Below are positions 5,734 through 13,550 of a stretch of DNA of 13,550 nucleotides, piece by piece. Below the pieces are notes generated by a model, which worked only from the letters and a program-made list of their open reading frames with translations, did not search any database and was not told where the DNA came from. The position numbers and the translations under genes were made by a program. The first letter of the stretch is position 1; each line of letters opens with the position of its first letter. Source of the DNA: JAZDCJ01 sp036311985 (GTDB lineage: Bacteria; Actinomycetota; Actinomycetes; Actinomycetales; Micrococcaceae); NCBI RefSeq assembly GCF_036311985.1, contig NZ_JAZDCJ010000078.1. One strand, written 5' to 3'.

Positions 5734-7058
5734 TGGCTGACTGCTCCGGCTTGAACGCAATAAATCCCTTTTGCCAGGCAGGGGCGGCCATCGAAGATGT
5801 CGCCAATGATGCCGTCAAGAACATGGCGAAAGCTATTGCCGATGCCGTAGGCCAAACAGTCCAAACGCTCGGGACATTTTGGGTGAACGTGGGAACTCCC
5901 GCTCTCACCGCAGCCCCGGGAGGGTCTACCGCGAGTGACCCGGTGTTGTTCCTGCAGAACAGTCTCTACTTCTGGACCGCTTCCCTGGCCGTGATGTCTG
6001 TCCTCGTGGGTGCAGCCAAGATGACGATTGAGCGCAGGGGTGCACCCTTGCGGGATCTGGTGCGTTCGCTGGCGACCCTAATCGTCGTCTCCGGCGCCGG
6101 TGTGGCGGCAGTGGGACTGCTGACGGTCGCGGCGGATCAGTTCTCTGCCTGGATCATCACTAATTCCACGAACGGGACCTCGTTCAACGAGAACATCACG
6201 GCCCTGTTGGCGCTTTCGGCCACCAGCCCGATCGGTTCGATCATGATCATTCTCCTGGGGCTCATCGCGATTCTGGCCTCCGTAATGCAGATCGTGCTCA
6301 TGATCATCCGCGGTGGCCTGCTCGTCATCCTGACAGGGATCTTCCCTACGGCTGCAGCTTTCAGTAACACCGAGGCCGGCAAGGGTTGGTTCCAGAAGTG
6401 CACAGCTTGGCTGATCGCTTTCATTCTCTACAAGCCCGCGGCCGCCATTATCTACGCGACGGCCTTCCAACTCAGCGGCAGCAAGATCTTCGGAAACGTT
6501 GGTGACGGCAAGGACTTCGGCTCCGCGCTCCTGGCAACGGTCACCGGACTGGCTCTGATGATCATTGCCTTGTTCGCCATGCCAGCCCTCATGCGGTTCG
6601 TCACCCCGATGGTTGGTGCTGTAGCTGGTGGCGGTGGCGCTCTGGCTGCAGGGACGGTCGGCGCACTGGCTTCCGGCGCAATCAGCATGGGCAGCGCCGG
6701 ACGCGGCGGCGGATCATCCACCAGCTCGACGACAACCAGCAGCACCTCGAGCCAAAGCCCTGGATCGCAGGGCCCTTCGGGCACTGGCAGCCAGGGAACG
6801 GCAGGAACGTCCGGCACCGCGGGAACGAACGGCACCCGGGGTTCGGGAGCCACGGGTGCGCAACCAGGAACGGGCCCGGCAGCATCCTCCGGTGGAGGCA
6901 GTGGGGCTGCGGCCAGCGGAGCGCCCGCCAGCGGTGCAGCTGCGGCCACAGGTGCAGGCGGTGTCGCCGTACTGGCCGCACAGAAGGTCGCAGAAGCAGG
7001 CCACGCCGCTTCCGGTGCCATCAAAGACATGAGCGAAGAATCCACGGGGGGTGCCTGA
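5733..7058 (+). CDS. VirB6/TrbL-like polytopic membrane protein
   Basis: The 441-residue protein has an amphipathic N-terminus (CSGLNAINPFCQAGAAIEDV) and then hydrophobic segments at about 78-97, 115-134, 169-203 (probably two helices), 227-246 and 265-290, with conserved-type features RRGAPLRDLVRSL and IRGGLLVILTGIFP. This is the plan of VirB6/TrbL inner-membrane channel proteins, with five or six helices. Residues about 319-420 are a Gly/Ser/Thr/Ala-rich, probably disordered tail, including five G-T-X triplets in a row; the last 20 residues are more helical. It would form the membrane part of the transfer channel with VirB3- and VirB4-like proteins encoded next. The ATG at 5733 overlaps the previous stop; a GTG at 5718 is in frame but less likely. 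Confidence 0.8.
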   Translation: MADCSGLNAINPFCQAGAAIEDVANDAVKNMAKAIADAVGQTVQTLGTFWVNVGTPALTAAPGGSTASDPVLFLQNSLYFWTASLAVMSVLVGAAKMTIERRGAPLRDLVRSLATLIVVSGAGVAAVGLLTVAADQFSAWIITNSTNGTSFNENITALLALSATSPIGSIMIILLGLIAILASVMQIVLMIIRGGLLVILTGIFPTAAAFSNTEAGKGWFQKCTAWLIAFILYKPAAAIIYATAFQLSGSKIFGNVGDGKDFGSALLATVTGLALMIIALFAMPALMRFVTPMVGAVAGGGGALAAGTVGALASGAISMGSAGRGGGSSTSSTTTSSTSSQSPGSQGPSGTGSQGTAGTSGTAGTNGTRGSGATGAQPGTGPAASSGGGSGAAASGAPASGAAAATGAGGVAVLAAQKVAEAGHAASGAIKDMSEESTGGA

Positions 7059-7059
7059 A

Positions 7060-8571
7060 ATGGCAGCGATCGAGAACACATACAGGGAACCGACCTACGG
7101 CAACTGGCGGCGTCCCCGCAAAGCGGGCATCGGCACCCTTGGTGGGCTGGCAACAGCCGGTTTGTTTGTGGGCCTCATCATCACGGTGATCTGTCTCTTT
7201 GTCGGCGGCTGGTTCGCCGGGCTCATTGCTCTGTTCATTCTTGGGGTGGCGCTGGCCGTCGTCTCGGTGACCGACAAGCACAACAAGTCCGTAGGGGAGC
7301 GGGGCTTCGCCCGGATGGCGTTCCGCTCCGCGCGGCGCAAGAAGGCCAACATCTACCGCTCCGGTCCGCTGGGGCTGACGCCTTGGGGCGAATTCCAGCT
7401 GCCTGGGATCTCCGCCGGTTCCAAGCTTTACGAGTTCACCGACTCCTATGGCCGCCCCTTCGCGCTGATTCACCTTCCCTCCACCGCGCATTACACCGTT
7501 GTCTTCGGCACCCAGCCCGACGGGGCGTCCCTGGTCGATCCCGAGCAGATTGATGCCTGGGTGGCTAACTGGGGCGGCTGGCTGGCCTCGTTGTCGAATG
7601 AACCTGCCGTCGTGGCTGCATCCGTCACGGTCGAAACCGCACCCGATTCCGGGGCACGGCTGCGCAGGGAAGTTGAATCGAACATCCATGACGACGCCCC
7701 TGCCATTGCCAAGGCCATGCTCCGCGAAGCCTTAAACACCTACCCGCAGGGATCGGCCACGATCCGCGCCTGGGTCGCGCTGACGTTCAGCGCCGCTGCC
7801 CGGGCCGGCGGCAAGCGACGCACCGCAGAAGAGATCGCAAGGGATCTCGCCTCACGGCTTCCCAGCCTGACCGAACGTCTGGAATCCACCGGCGCCGGGG
7901 CCTGCGCCCCGTTGAACGCCCAGGAACTGTGTGAGGTCGTTCGGGTCGCTTACGACCCTGCAGCGGCCCGGCTCATCGACGAAGCCCACTACCAGGGCAC
8001 ACCCGTTGACCTGGACTGGGGCGATGTCGGACCGTCCGCCCACCAATCCAACTGGGACGGCTACCGCCACGATTCCGGGCACTCGGTGTCGTGGACGATG
8101 ACGGGCGCCCCGCGCGGACACATCCTGGCATCAGCGCTGGGCCGCCTCGTCGCGCCGCACGGGGAGATCGACCGCAAGCGCGTCACCTTGCTGTACCGGC
8201 CGATCGAAGCCGGCCGTGCGGCCGCCATCGTGGAGTCCGACCAGACGAGCGCCCTGACCCGGGCCTCCTCGACCAACCGGCCCACTGCACGCGCTCTGGT
8301 CGATGCACGCGCGGCGCAGGCCACCGCGGCCGAGGAAGCCAAGGGTGCCGGGCTGGTCAACTTCGGCATGGTGGTCACGGCCACGGTGCTGTCCGCCCGG
8401 GACCTTGAGGACGCCGTGGCCGTGGTGGAGGGCAACCTCGGCCCGTCGGCACGTCTGCTGTTGCGGCGCGCGTACGGCTCACAGGATTCTGCCTTTGCCG
8501 CGTCCCTGCCACTGGGGCTGGTCCTGCCCAAGCACTTGAAGGTTCCCGAAGAGATCCGCGAGGCCATGTGA
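7060..8571 (+). CDS. SCO6880-like protein: VirB3-type helices fused to VirB4 N-terminal region
   Basis: The 503-residue protein starts with GNWRRPRKAGIGTLG, two transmembrane helices (about 28-50 and 52-71), and then a large soluble part with SGPLGLTPWGEFQLPG, YEFTDSYGRPFALIHLP and a run of segments typical of the N-terminal domain of VirB4/TraC ATPases (WVANWGGWLASLSNEP; VTLLYRPIEAGRAA). There is no Walker motif. I recognise the SCO6880 family of actinobacterial transfer operons. It looks like the PrgI/VirB3 plus VirB4-N half of a motor whose ATPase half is the next gene. The ATG at 7060 is one base after the previous stop and is preceded by GGGGGG at a workable distance. The stop overlaps the next start (TGATG), which favours equal production of the two halves. 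Confidence 0.85.
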   Translation: MAAIENTYREPTYGNWRRPRKAGIGTLGGLATAGLFVGLIITVICLFVGGWFAGLIALFILGVALAVVSVTDKHNKSVGERGFARMAFRSARRKKANIYRSGPLGLTPWGEFQLPGISAGSKLYEFTDSYGRPFALIHLPSTAHYTVVFGTQPDGASLVDPEQIDAWVANWGGWLASLSNEPAVVAASVTVETAPDSGARLRREVESNIHDDAPAIAKAMLREALNTYPQGSATIRAWVALTFSAAARAGGKRRTAEEIARDLASRLPSLTERLESTGAGACAPLNAQELCEVVRVAYDPAAARLIDEAHYQGTPVDLDWGDVGPSAHQSNWDGYRHDSGHSVSWTMTGAPRGHILASALGRLVAPHGEIDRKRVTLLYRPIEAGRAAAIVESDQTSALTRASSTNRPTARALVDARAAQATAAEEAKGAGLVNFGMVVTATVLSARDLEDAVAVVEGNLGPSARLLLRRAYGSQDSAFAASLPLGLVLPKHLKVPEEIREAM

Positions 8572-10190
8572 TGTTCGGCAGCAAGACCAAGCACCAGCGC
8601 ACACCGGCCCCAGCATCGAAGCTCGCCCCCGCGGTCGCCCGCCGCCCGGGCCTGCGGGGCTGGCGCGGCCGCGGACAGGGCGAAGCCGTCTACGTCACCG
8701 CCGCCGACGAATGGCGCGGAACCTCCGTCCAGGTCTGCGGTCTCTGGCCATTCGTCGGCGGGTCCGGCACCCCGATCCTGGGAGTTCCAATCGGCGTTCA
8801 CACCGACACCGGAGCGCCCTTCAGCGCCGATCCCATCAGCTGGTTCATGCACGGCATGATCAACAACCCCTCCATGTTCGTCCTCGGCCTGCCGCATTAC
8901 GGCAAGTCCACCCTGGTCCGGCACATCGTCCTGGGCCTGGCAGGCCGGAGCATCAACCCTTTGATCCTCGGTGACCTGAAACCGGACTACGTTGACCTGA
9001 TCGAAGCCCTCGGCGGGCAGGTCATCAGTCTGGGTCCTGGACGCGGCCACCTGAACGTCCTGGACCCCGGTGAAGCCACAGGAGCCGCCGTCAGGCTGCT
9101 CGCCTCAGCCGAGGAACACCGGGCCAAGGCGAACCGGACCCTGAACGAACCAGAGGGCGACCAGGCCGCGGCCGCGCAGCTGCTGGCTGCAGCTGTGAAG
9201 GCGGAGAAGCTGGCTGAACAGCTGATGGCCGACTCGCACAACCGGCGCCTGAACATGATCACCGCGCTAATCACCATCGTGCGGAACGCCAAGCCCAGCG
9301 CCCACGAGGAATCCCTGATTGACCGGGCACTGCACATCCTGGACGAACGCCTTGACCGCGTTCCCCTGATCGGGGACCTGATCGAGGTCATCAAAGACGC
9401 CCCCGACGAGCTGCGCGCGATCGCCCTGGACCGTGGTGACATGAGCCGCTACCTCGACGCGACCGACCAGCTGCGCCAGTCGCTGTACTCCCTCGACGGC
9501 TCGGGCCGGTTCTCGGACATGTTCTCCCAGCCCACGGATCAGCCGATGGACCTGACCAAACCCGTGGTCTTCGACCTGTCAGGGATCTCCGACACCCAGC
9601 GGGACATTCAAGCGGCCTGCCTGCTGGCCTGCTGGTCAACAGGGTTCGCCACCGTCCAGGTGGCCCACACCCTCGCCGACGCCGGCCTGGAACCGCGCCG
9701 TAACTACTTCGTCGTCATGGACGAACTGTGGCGGGCCCTGCGCTCCGGCGAGGGCATGGTCGACCGGGTTGACTCGCTGACCCGCCTGAACCGGACCGAA
9801 GGCGTCGGGCAGGCAATGATCACGCACACCATGAGCGACCTCGAAGCCCTGCCGACTGAGTCCGAACGGATGAAAGCGCGCGGTTTCGTCGAACGCTCCG
9901 GCATGGTCGTCTGCGGCGCGCTCCCCGGGGCCGAAATGGAAAAACTCAACAAAGCCGTCACCCTCTCCCGGGCCGAACAATCCCGCCTCATCTCATGGGC
10001 CGACCCGGGATCGTGGACCGACGTCGGCGGATCCCGCAAACGAGTACGCCCGGGCCTGGGCAAGTTCCTCTTCAAAGTCGGTGGCCGCCCCGGTATCCCG
10101 GTCGCGCTCAAGCTAACCAGCGTCGAAAAATCGCTCCACGATACAAATAAGCGCTGGACGAAAATTCAGAGCGCGGAAGGGGAGAACTGA
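8571..10190 (+). CDS. VirB4-like conjugation ATPase (ATPase half)
   Basis: The 539-residue protein contains a P-loop, LGLPHYGKST (105-114), ILGDLKPDYVDL after the P-loop (132-143), and a Walker B at 379-385, YFVVMDE, followed by LWRALRSGEG. MITHTMSDLEALP further on resembles the coupling and arginine-bearing segments of the VirB4/TraG class of hexameric ATPases. No transmembrane helix is visible. An Ala-rich helical insert (about 180-225) interrupts the core. It would energise assembly and substrate passage at the cytoplasmic base of the channel, working with the SCO6880-like protein encoded just upstream, which carries the missing N-terminal half. ATG 8571 is chosen because it overlaps the upstream stop; GTG 8568 would add one residue. 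Confidence 0.85.
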   Translation: MFGSKTKHQRTPAPASKLAPAVARRPGLRGWRGRGQGEAVYVTAADEWRGTSVQVCGLWPFVGGSGTPILGVPIGVHTDTGAPFSADPISWFMHGMINNPSMFVLGLPHYGKSTLVRHIVLGLAGRSINPLILGDLKPDYVDLIEALGGQVISLGPGRGHLNVLDPGEATGAAVRLLASAEEHRAKANRTLNEPEGDQAAAAQLLAAAVKAEKLAEQLMADSHNRRLNMITALITIVRNAKPSAHEESLIDRALHILDERLDRVPLIGDLIEVIKDAPDELRAIALDRGDMSRYLDATDQLRQSLYSLDGSGRFSDMFSQPTDQPMDLTKPVVFDLSGISDTQRDIQAACLLACWSTGFATVQVAHTLADAGLEPRRNYFVVMDELWRALRSGEGMVDRVDSLTRLNRTEGVGQAMITHTMSDLEALPTESERMKARGFVERSGMVVCGALPGAEMEKLNKAVTLSRAEQSRLISWADPGSWTDVGGSRKRVRPGLGKFLFKVGGRPGIPVALKLTSVEKSLHDTNKRWTKIQSAEGEN

Positions 10191-11959
10191 TGGGTGCCCC
10201 AAGCAGCGGCAAACGCTCACAGCTCGACACGGAGACAATCCTGCTCTGGGTCTTCATCACCGTCGTGGTGCTCGGTGTCGGCTCGGTGGCCGGAGCCGTG
10301 CACCTAGGCTCGCTCCTGTCCAAGGATGGCCAGAAGCTGCCGGCGAACCCGTTTGAATTGGTCTTCGGCCTGCTCTCGCAGAAGGTCACGTGGCCGGCGG
10401 CCGCCACCTGGGTGCTGATCGGCTTCAGCGTCCTCATCATCGTCGTGGCCGTTCTGGTGCTCCGTGGGGTGCTGCGCCGGCGATCCAAGCGAACCCGTGT
10501 GGACGCCGCGGCCCAGCACATGGCCAAAGGCCGGGACCTGCGCGCTTTGAGCCTGCGCGGGGCCACGGCCACGGCCGAACGTCTCGGAGTGAAGGGCTCA
10601 CCTGGCGTCCCGGTCGGGAAAACCGTCCTGGGCGGGCAGATGGTCTACGGATCCTGGGAAGACATGCACATCGATATCTGGGGGCCCCGCACGGGCAAGA
10701 CAACCTCCCGGGCCATCCCCGCGATCCTTGCCGCCCCCGGCGCCGCTTTGGTGACCTCGAACAAGCGGGACATCGTGGACGGAACCCGCGATGTCCGGGC
10801 GGCCGACGGGCCGGTCTGGGTCTTCGACCCGCAGTCCGTCGCACTCGAGGAACCCTCCTGGTGGTGGAACCCCCTGTCCTATGTCACGGATGAAGTGAAA
10901 GCGGCCCGCCTCGCGGACCACTTCGCGGCCGGTTCCCGCGGCCCTGATGCCAAGACGGACGCCTACTTCGATCCGGCCGGCCAGGACCTCCTCGCCGGGC
11001 TCCTGCTCGCCGCAGCCCTTGACAGCCGGCCGATCACGCAGGTCCACACCTGGCTGACCCGGCCCGCCGACGACGAAGCAGTGGACATCCTCAAGGCCCA
11101 CGGCTTCACCCAGACCGCGAACGCTGTCGGCGGCGTGATCAACGCCCCCGAGAAGCAACGCGGCGGCGTATACGGCACGGCCCTGCAAATGGCCTCCTGC
11201 CTCACCAACCGCCAAGTGGCCCGCTGGGTGACACCCCAAGGCCACGACGATCGGCGGCCCCAGTTCGACCCCGCAGCATTCGTCCGCTCCAAGGGGACCC
11301 TGTACAGCCTGTCCAAAGAAGGCAAAGGCACTGCCGGCCCGCTGGTGACGGCGCTGACTGTAGCCACGGTCGAGGCCGCCGAAGAACTTGCCGTCCACTC
11401 GCCCGGCGGCCGGCTAGCCACCCCCATGATCGGTGTTTTGGATGAAGCAGCCAACGTCTGCCGGTGGCGCGAACTTCCGAACCTCTACAGCCACTACGGC
11501 TCCCGGGGCATCGTCCTGATGACCATCCTCCAGTCCTGGTCCCAGGGCGTGGAGGTTTGGGGTCGCGACGGGATGCGCAAGCTCTGGAGCGCCTCCAACA
11601 TCAAGGTCTACGGCGGCGGCGTCGCCGAGGCCGAGTTCCTCAACGAGCTCGCACAGCTCGTGGGCGAATATCGGTACTCCAACATGACCAGAAGCCGCTC
11701 CAAACAGGGCACTTCATACAGCCACGACGACGACCGCAAGGAACGCACGCTGGACGTATCTGACCTGGCCGCATTCCCTCGCGGCCGCGCCATCATGTTC
11801 GCCTCCGGCGCCCCAGCGGCACTGCTGGAAACAGTGCCTTGGATGAGCGGTCCCCACGCTGAAGCGGTCCGGGCCTCCATCGCCGCACACGACCCGGCTA
11901 ACCGGCCGGCGACCGCGGCCGGGAACCGCTGGGTCACCGCAGGTGCCTCTAATGAGTGA
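10190..11959 (+). CDS. VirD4/TraG-like type IV coupling protein
   Basis: The 589-residue protein has two N-terminal transmembrane helices (about 18-40 and 73-94) separated by an outer loop. A basic stretch (RRRSKRTR) follows, then a RecA-like core with Walker A WGPRTGKTTS (164-173) and Walker B GVLDEAANV (415-423). WWWNPLSYV, YFDPAGQDLLAGLLLAA and LYSLSKEGKGTAGPLVTAL are features of the TraG/VirD4 family. Coupling proteins bring the relaxase-DNA complex to the channel and pump DNA, so a relaxase should exist on the same element. GGGGAG lies 5 bases before the ATG, which overlaps the previous stop (TGATG). The gene is full length; its 3' end overlaps the start of a further gene that is cut off by the IS21-type element. 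Confidence 0.9.
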   Translation: MGAPSSGKRSQLDTETILLWVFITVVVLGVGSVAGAVHLGSLLSKDGQKLPANPFELVFGLLSQKVTWPAAATWVLIGFSVLIIVVAVLVLRGVLRRRSKRTRVDAAAQHMAKGRDLRALSLRGATATAERLGVKGSPGVPVGKTVLGGQMVYGSWEDMHIDIWGPRTGKTTSRAIPAILAAPGAALVTSNKRDIVDGTRDVRAADGPVWVFDPQSVALEEPSWWWNPLSYVTDEVKAARLADHFAAGSRGPDAKTDAYFDPAGQDLLAGLLLAAALDSRPITQVHTWLTRPADDEAVDILKAHGFTQTANAVGGVINAPEKQRGGVYGTALQMASCLTNRQVARWVTPQGHDDRRPQFDPAAFVRSKGTLYSLSKEGKGTAGPLVTALTVATVEAAEELAVHSPGGRLATPMIGVLDEAANVCRWRELPNLYSHYGSRGIVLMTILQSWSQGVEVWGRDGMRKLWSASNIKVYGGGVAEAEFLNELAQLVGEYRYSNMTRSRSKQGTSYSHDDDRKERTLDVSDLAAFPRGRAIMFASGAPAALLETVPWMSGPHAEAVRASIAAHDPANRPATAAGNRWVTAGASNE

Positions 11960-11993
11960 GGGCCTGGGGGAGTGGGACGACGAGCCGGAGTGA
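11952..11993 (+). pseudogene. First 13 codons of the next operon gene, cut off by the IS21-type element
   Basis: An ATG at 11952 overlaps the last 8 bases of the coupling-protein gene, the same tight coupling as in the rest of the operon. It reads MSEGLGEWDDEPE, then TGA at 11991-11993. The acidic, Trp-containing opening looks like the start of a normal small protein. The reading frame ends exactly where a TG dinucleotide could begin the IS21-family element, so the TGA may be made by the junction itself. What the full gene encoded cannot be told. A chance 13-codon ORF is the alternative. Confidence 0.4.
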
Positions 11994-12008
11994 GTATTCG
12001 AAGGCTTG

Positions 12009-12096
12009 GAGGCCATCCGATATTGCCGTTCGGGGCCAGTGATATTGCCGGTGGGGGCCAGCAGTGGCGTCGGTGGGGGCCACTGGTCCCCACCGA
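12009..12096. repeat. Four tandem 22-bp units at the IS21 end
   Basis: Units start at 12009, 12031, 12053 and 12075, exactly 22 bases apart. Each opens with GGCCA in the same register (GAGGCCA, CGGGGCCA, GGGGGCCA, GGGGGCCA), and the first two share GATATTGCCG. IS21-family elements carry several repeated transposase-binding sites at their ends. A 22-bp period is about two helical turns, so the sites face one side of the DNA. Confidence 0.75.
12071..12095 (-). terminator. Hairpin just after istB, possible transcription barrier
   Basis: CGGTGGGG (12071-12078) pairs with CCCCACCG (12088-12095), and the loop can close further with CC-ACT-GG. The stem begins about 10 bp beyond the istB stop on the minus strand. 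There is no T-run on either side, so it is not a classical terminator; it may stop read-through into or out of the element or protect the message end. Confidence 0.4.
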
Positions 12097-12104
12097 CGGT
12101 CCTG

Positions 12105-12851
12105 CTACTGATTCTGCATGGCGTGTTCGCGCATGTTGTGCGTGCCGGTATCGACCCAGATGGTGTTGTGCACGATTCGGTCCATGATCGCGTCGGCGTG
12201 CACCCCGGAGCCAAGCCGTTGATGCCAGTCCTTCTTGGCGTACTGGGTGCAGAACACTGTCGAGGAACTGTCGTACCGGCGCTCAAGCAGCTCCAGGAGC
12301 ATGCTTCGCATCCCTTCGTCCGGGTGGTCAAGCAGCCACTCGTCGATCACCAGCAGGGTGAACGCGGCGTACTTCTTTAGGAACTTCGTAGCTCCCAGCG
12401 GCTTGTCCCTGGCCAGGGCCCAGGCTTCCTCGAGATCGGGCATCCGGATGTAGTGGGCCCGGATCCGGTGTTGGCAGGCCTGCTTCGCCAGCGCGCACCC
12501 GAGGTAGGACTTCCCCGAGCCGGTGAAGCCCTGGAACACCACGTTCTGCTGCCGCTCGATGAACGAACACGTGCCGAGCTGCGCGATGACGTTGCGGTCC
12601 AGGCCGCGTTCGTCCACCCTGTCGAGCCGGCGCAGGTCGGCTGCCGGGTAGCGCAGTCCGGCCCGCCGGACCAGGCCCTCGACCTTGGCGTGGTTGAAGG
12701 TGGAGTGGGCCTCGTCGACGACCAGACGCAGCCGGTCCTCGAAACTCATCCCGAGGATCAGGTTCTCGTCCTGCGCCTCCAGCGCCGCCAGCAAAGGGGC
12801 GGCTCCCATCTCGCGGAGCTTGCGCTTGGTCTCGGTATCGATCCCGCTCAC
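12105..12851 (-). CDS. istB: IS21-family helper ATPase IstB
   Basis: The 248-residue protein is a AAA+ DnaC-like ATPase with Walker A FQGFTGSGKSYLG (106-118), Walker B LLVIDEW (166-172), ERRYDSSSTVFCTQY (190-204, sensor 1 region) and a C-terminal HADAIMDRIVHNT (218-230, sensor 2 arginine). IstB selects target DNA and stimulates the transposase IstA. Length and motifs are those of a complete, probably active protein. It starts with GTG at 12849-12851, overlapping the IstA stop (GTGA), the coupled arrangement usual for IS21 elements. Confidence 0.95.
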   Translation of the reverse strand: MSGIDTETKRKLREMGAAPLLAALEAQDENLILGMSFEDRLRLVVDEAHSTFNHAKVEGLVRRAGLRYPAADLRRLDRVDERGLDRNVIAQLGTCSFIERQQNVVFQGFTGSGKSYLGCALAKQACQHRIRAHYIRMPDLEEAWALARDKPLGATKFLKKYAAFTLLVIDEWLLDHPDEGMRSMLLELLERRYDSSSTVFCTQYAKKDWHQRLGSGVHADAIMDRIVHNTIWVDTGTHNMREHAMQNQ

Positions 12852-13550
12852 TTGGCGCCTCCCGCGTAGTAGTCGGCGCCGCGAACGTACCCGCCGAGCT
12901 CCGCTGGCTCATCCCGTGGGGGCCTCAGCCTCGGGGCCTGGTCCTGGCCGGTGGCCAGGAGCGGTTGCAGATGCGCATAGCGCGGGGATCTGATCCTGCC
13001 ACCCAGGGCGATCCGGCAGGCGGCCTCCACCCGCTCCGCGGAATACCGCCGTGCCAGACGCAGCACGGCCAGGGCGGCGTCCAGGCCCTGCTCTTCCACG
13101 GGAACGGATTCGAAGATCCGGTTCACCACCACCACGGCGGATGGGCCGATCCGTCCCGCCCATTCCCGGGCCCTCGGCGCGTCCCAGGGCTGATACCGCC
13201 CGCCGGCGGGCAGGTCGGCGTCATTGGTGCGGTACTCGTTGGCCGAGCCTGCCGGCAGCAGCAAGTGGCTGCTCAGCCGCTCGACGCCCCGGTAGACCTC
13301 GAGCATCCGGTCGGTGATGCGCAGGTCGATCGTGGTGCCGATATGGGCGAAGGGCACCGAGTAGTGGTTCTTCTCCCAGGCGACGTGTCCGTTGCGGGCC
13401 ACCCTGCGCCCATAGACCCACCGGCTGATCTCGTAGGCCACCTGCGGCAGCGGCGTCAGCAGGGGCCGCTCCTCGGCGGTGAACACGCTGGTCCTGGACC
13501 CGGGCCGCTTCTGGAACGGCTCCGCGTTATAGGTCGCCACCCGCTCGGTA
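12848..13550 (-). CDS. istA: IS21-family transposase IstA, C-terminal part, cut by window edge
   Basis: About 233 residues are visible, entering with ERVATYNAEPFQKRPGSR and continuing through WEKNHYSVPFAHIGT to the end at TGA 12848-12850. The first part is the linker after the DDE catalytic domain, and the HYSVP stretch belongs to the Mu-transposase-like C-terminal beta domain of IstA. The N-terminal HTH and the catalytic residues are outside the window. The visible part is free of frameshifts or stops, so the element may be intact. Confidence 0.9.
   Translation of the reverse strand, partial: TERVATYNAEPFQKRPGSRTSVFTAEERPLLTPLPQVAYEISRWVYGRRVARNGHVAWEKNHYSVPFAHIGTTIDLRITDRMLEVYRGVERLSSHLLLPAGSANEYRTNDADLPAGGRYQPWDAPRAREWAGRIGPSAVVVVNRIFESVPVEEQGLDAALAVLRLARRYSAERVEAACRIALGGRIRSPRYAHLQPLLATGQDQAPRLRPPRDEPAELGGYVRGADYYAGGAK

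Larger units (their letters stand above)
11991..13550 (-). mobile_element. IS21-family insertion sequence, istA-distal end, cut by right window edge
   Basis: istB and the C-terminal part of istA are read leftward, overlapping each other, and are followed by a repeat-rich terminal region (12009-12096). That is the 3' end of an IS21-type element. IS21 ends begin with TG, and TG at 11991, straight after a truncated frame, is my best guess for the boundary; TG at 12007 is another. The other end and any target duplication lie outside the window. Confidence 0.75.

Noticed and set aside
8061..9050. Minus-strand open frame of 329 codons over the SCO6880/VirB4 junction
   Set aside because: It crosses the border of two real plus-strand genes; long antisense frames are common in high-GC DNA and no motif is present.
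12328..12912. Minus-strand open frame of 194 codons overlapping istB
   Set aside because: It is a shifted reading of istB/istA (Gly/Arg/Pro-rich), while the main frame has full IstB motifs.
1..13550. CRISPR arrays, rRNA, defence systems or metabolic cargo
   Set aside because: No regularly spaced repeat-spacer array, structural RNA or cargo-type gene was seen; the only regular repeats are the 10-bp set at 3961 and the 22-bp set at 12009.

Overview
The window reads as part of a mobile, probably conjugative, element (plasmid or integrative conjugative element) of a high-GC actinobacterium. Codon use is strongly G/C at third positions. The type IV secretion genes are of the actinobacterial kind (SCO6880-like protein, separate VirB4-like ATPase, TraG/VirD4-like coupling protein). 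The closest feel is Micrococcaceae (Arthrobacter and relatives), but that genus-level guess rests on style, not on a database match.

Layout. Positions 1-120 are the 3' end of an IS256-type insertion sequence, carrying the last codons of its transposase. Positions 121-264 hold a hairpin, a possible 30-codon ORF and a strong plus-strand terminator. From 265 to 3955 a leftward gene block is read, in transcription order, as: winged-HTH regulator (3955), bifunctional peptidoglycan hydrolase with a CHAP domain, small lipoprotein, MinD/ParA-like ATPase with a variant Walker A, and a ribbon-helix-helix protein. From 4081 to 11959 a rightward block encodes a P-loop-like protein without the Walker lysine, a small two-helix membrane protein, a membrane-anchored secreted-domain protein, a VirB6/TrbL-like polytopic protein, an SCO6880-like protein (VirB3-like helices plus VirB4 N-terminal region), a VirB4-like ATPase and a VirD4/TraG-like coupling ATPase. 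The last four of these overlap or nearly touch (TAATG, TGATG). The next gene is cut after 13 codons, where an IS21-family element (istA/istB, reading leftward) begins and runs off the right edge.

How it fits together. The rightward operon supplies the inner-membrane channel and motors of a monoderm type IV secretion machine. The leftward operon supplies a cell-wall hydrolase to open the peptidoglycan, an extracytoplasmic lipoprotein, and a MinD/ParA-like ATPase with a small DNA-binding protein that could position the machine or the DNA. The two operons diverge from 3956-4080, where four direct repeats spaced exactly 10 bp apart lie next to the gene for a BldC/excisionase-like wHTH protein, a likely autoregulatory switch for both arms. 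No relaxase, oriT, replication gene or integrase can be recognised in the window. If present they lie outside it, possibly beyond the IS21 insertion.
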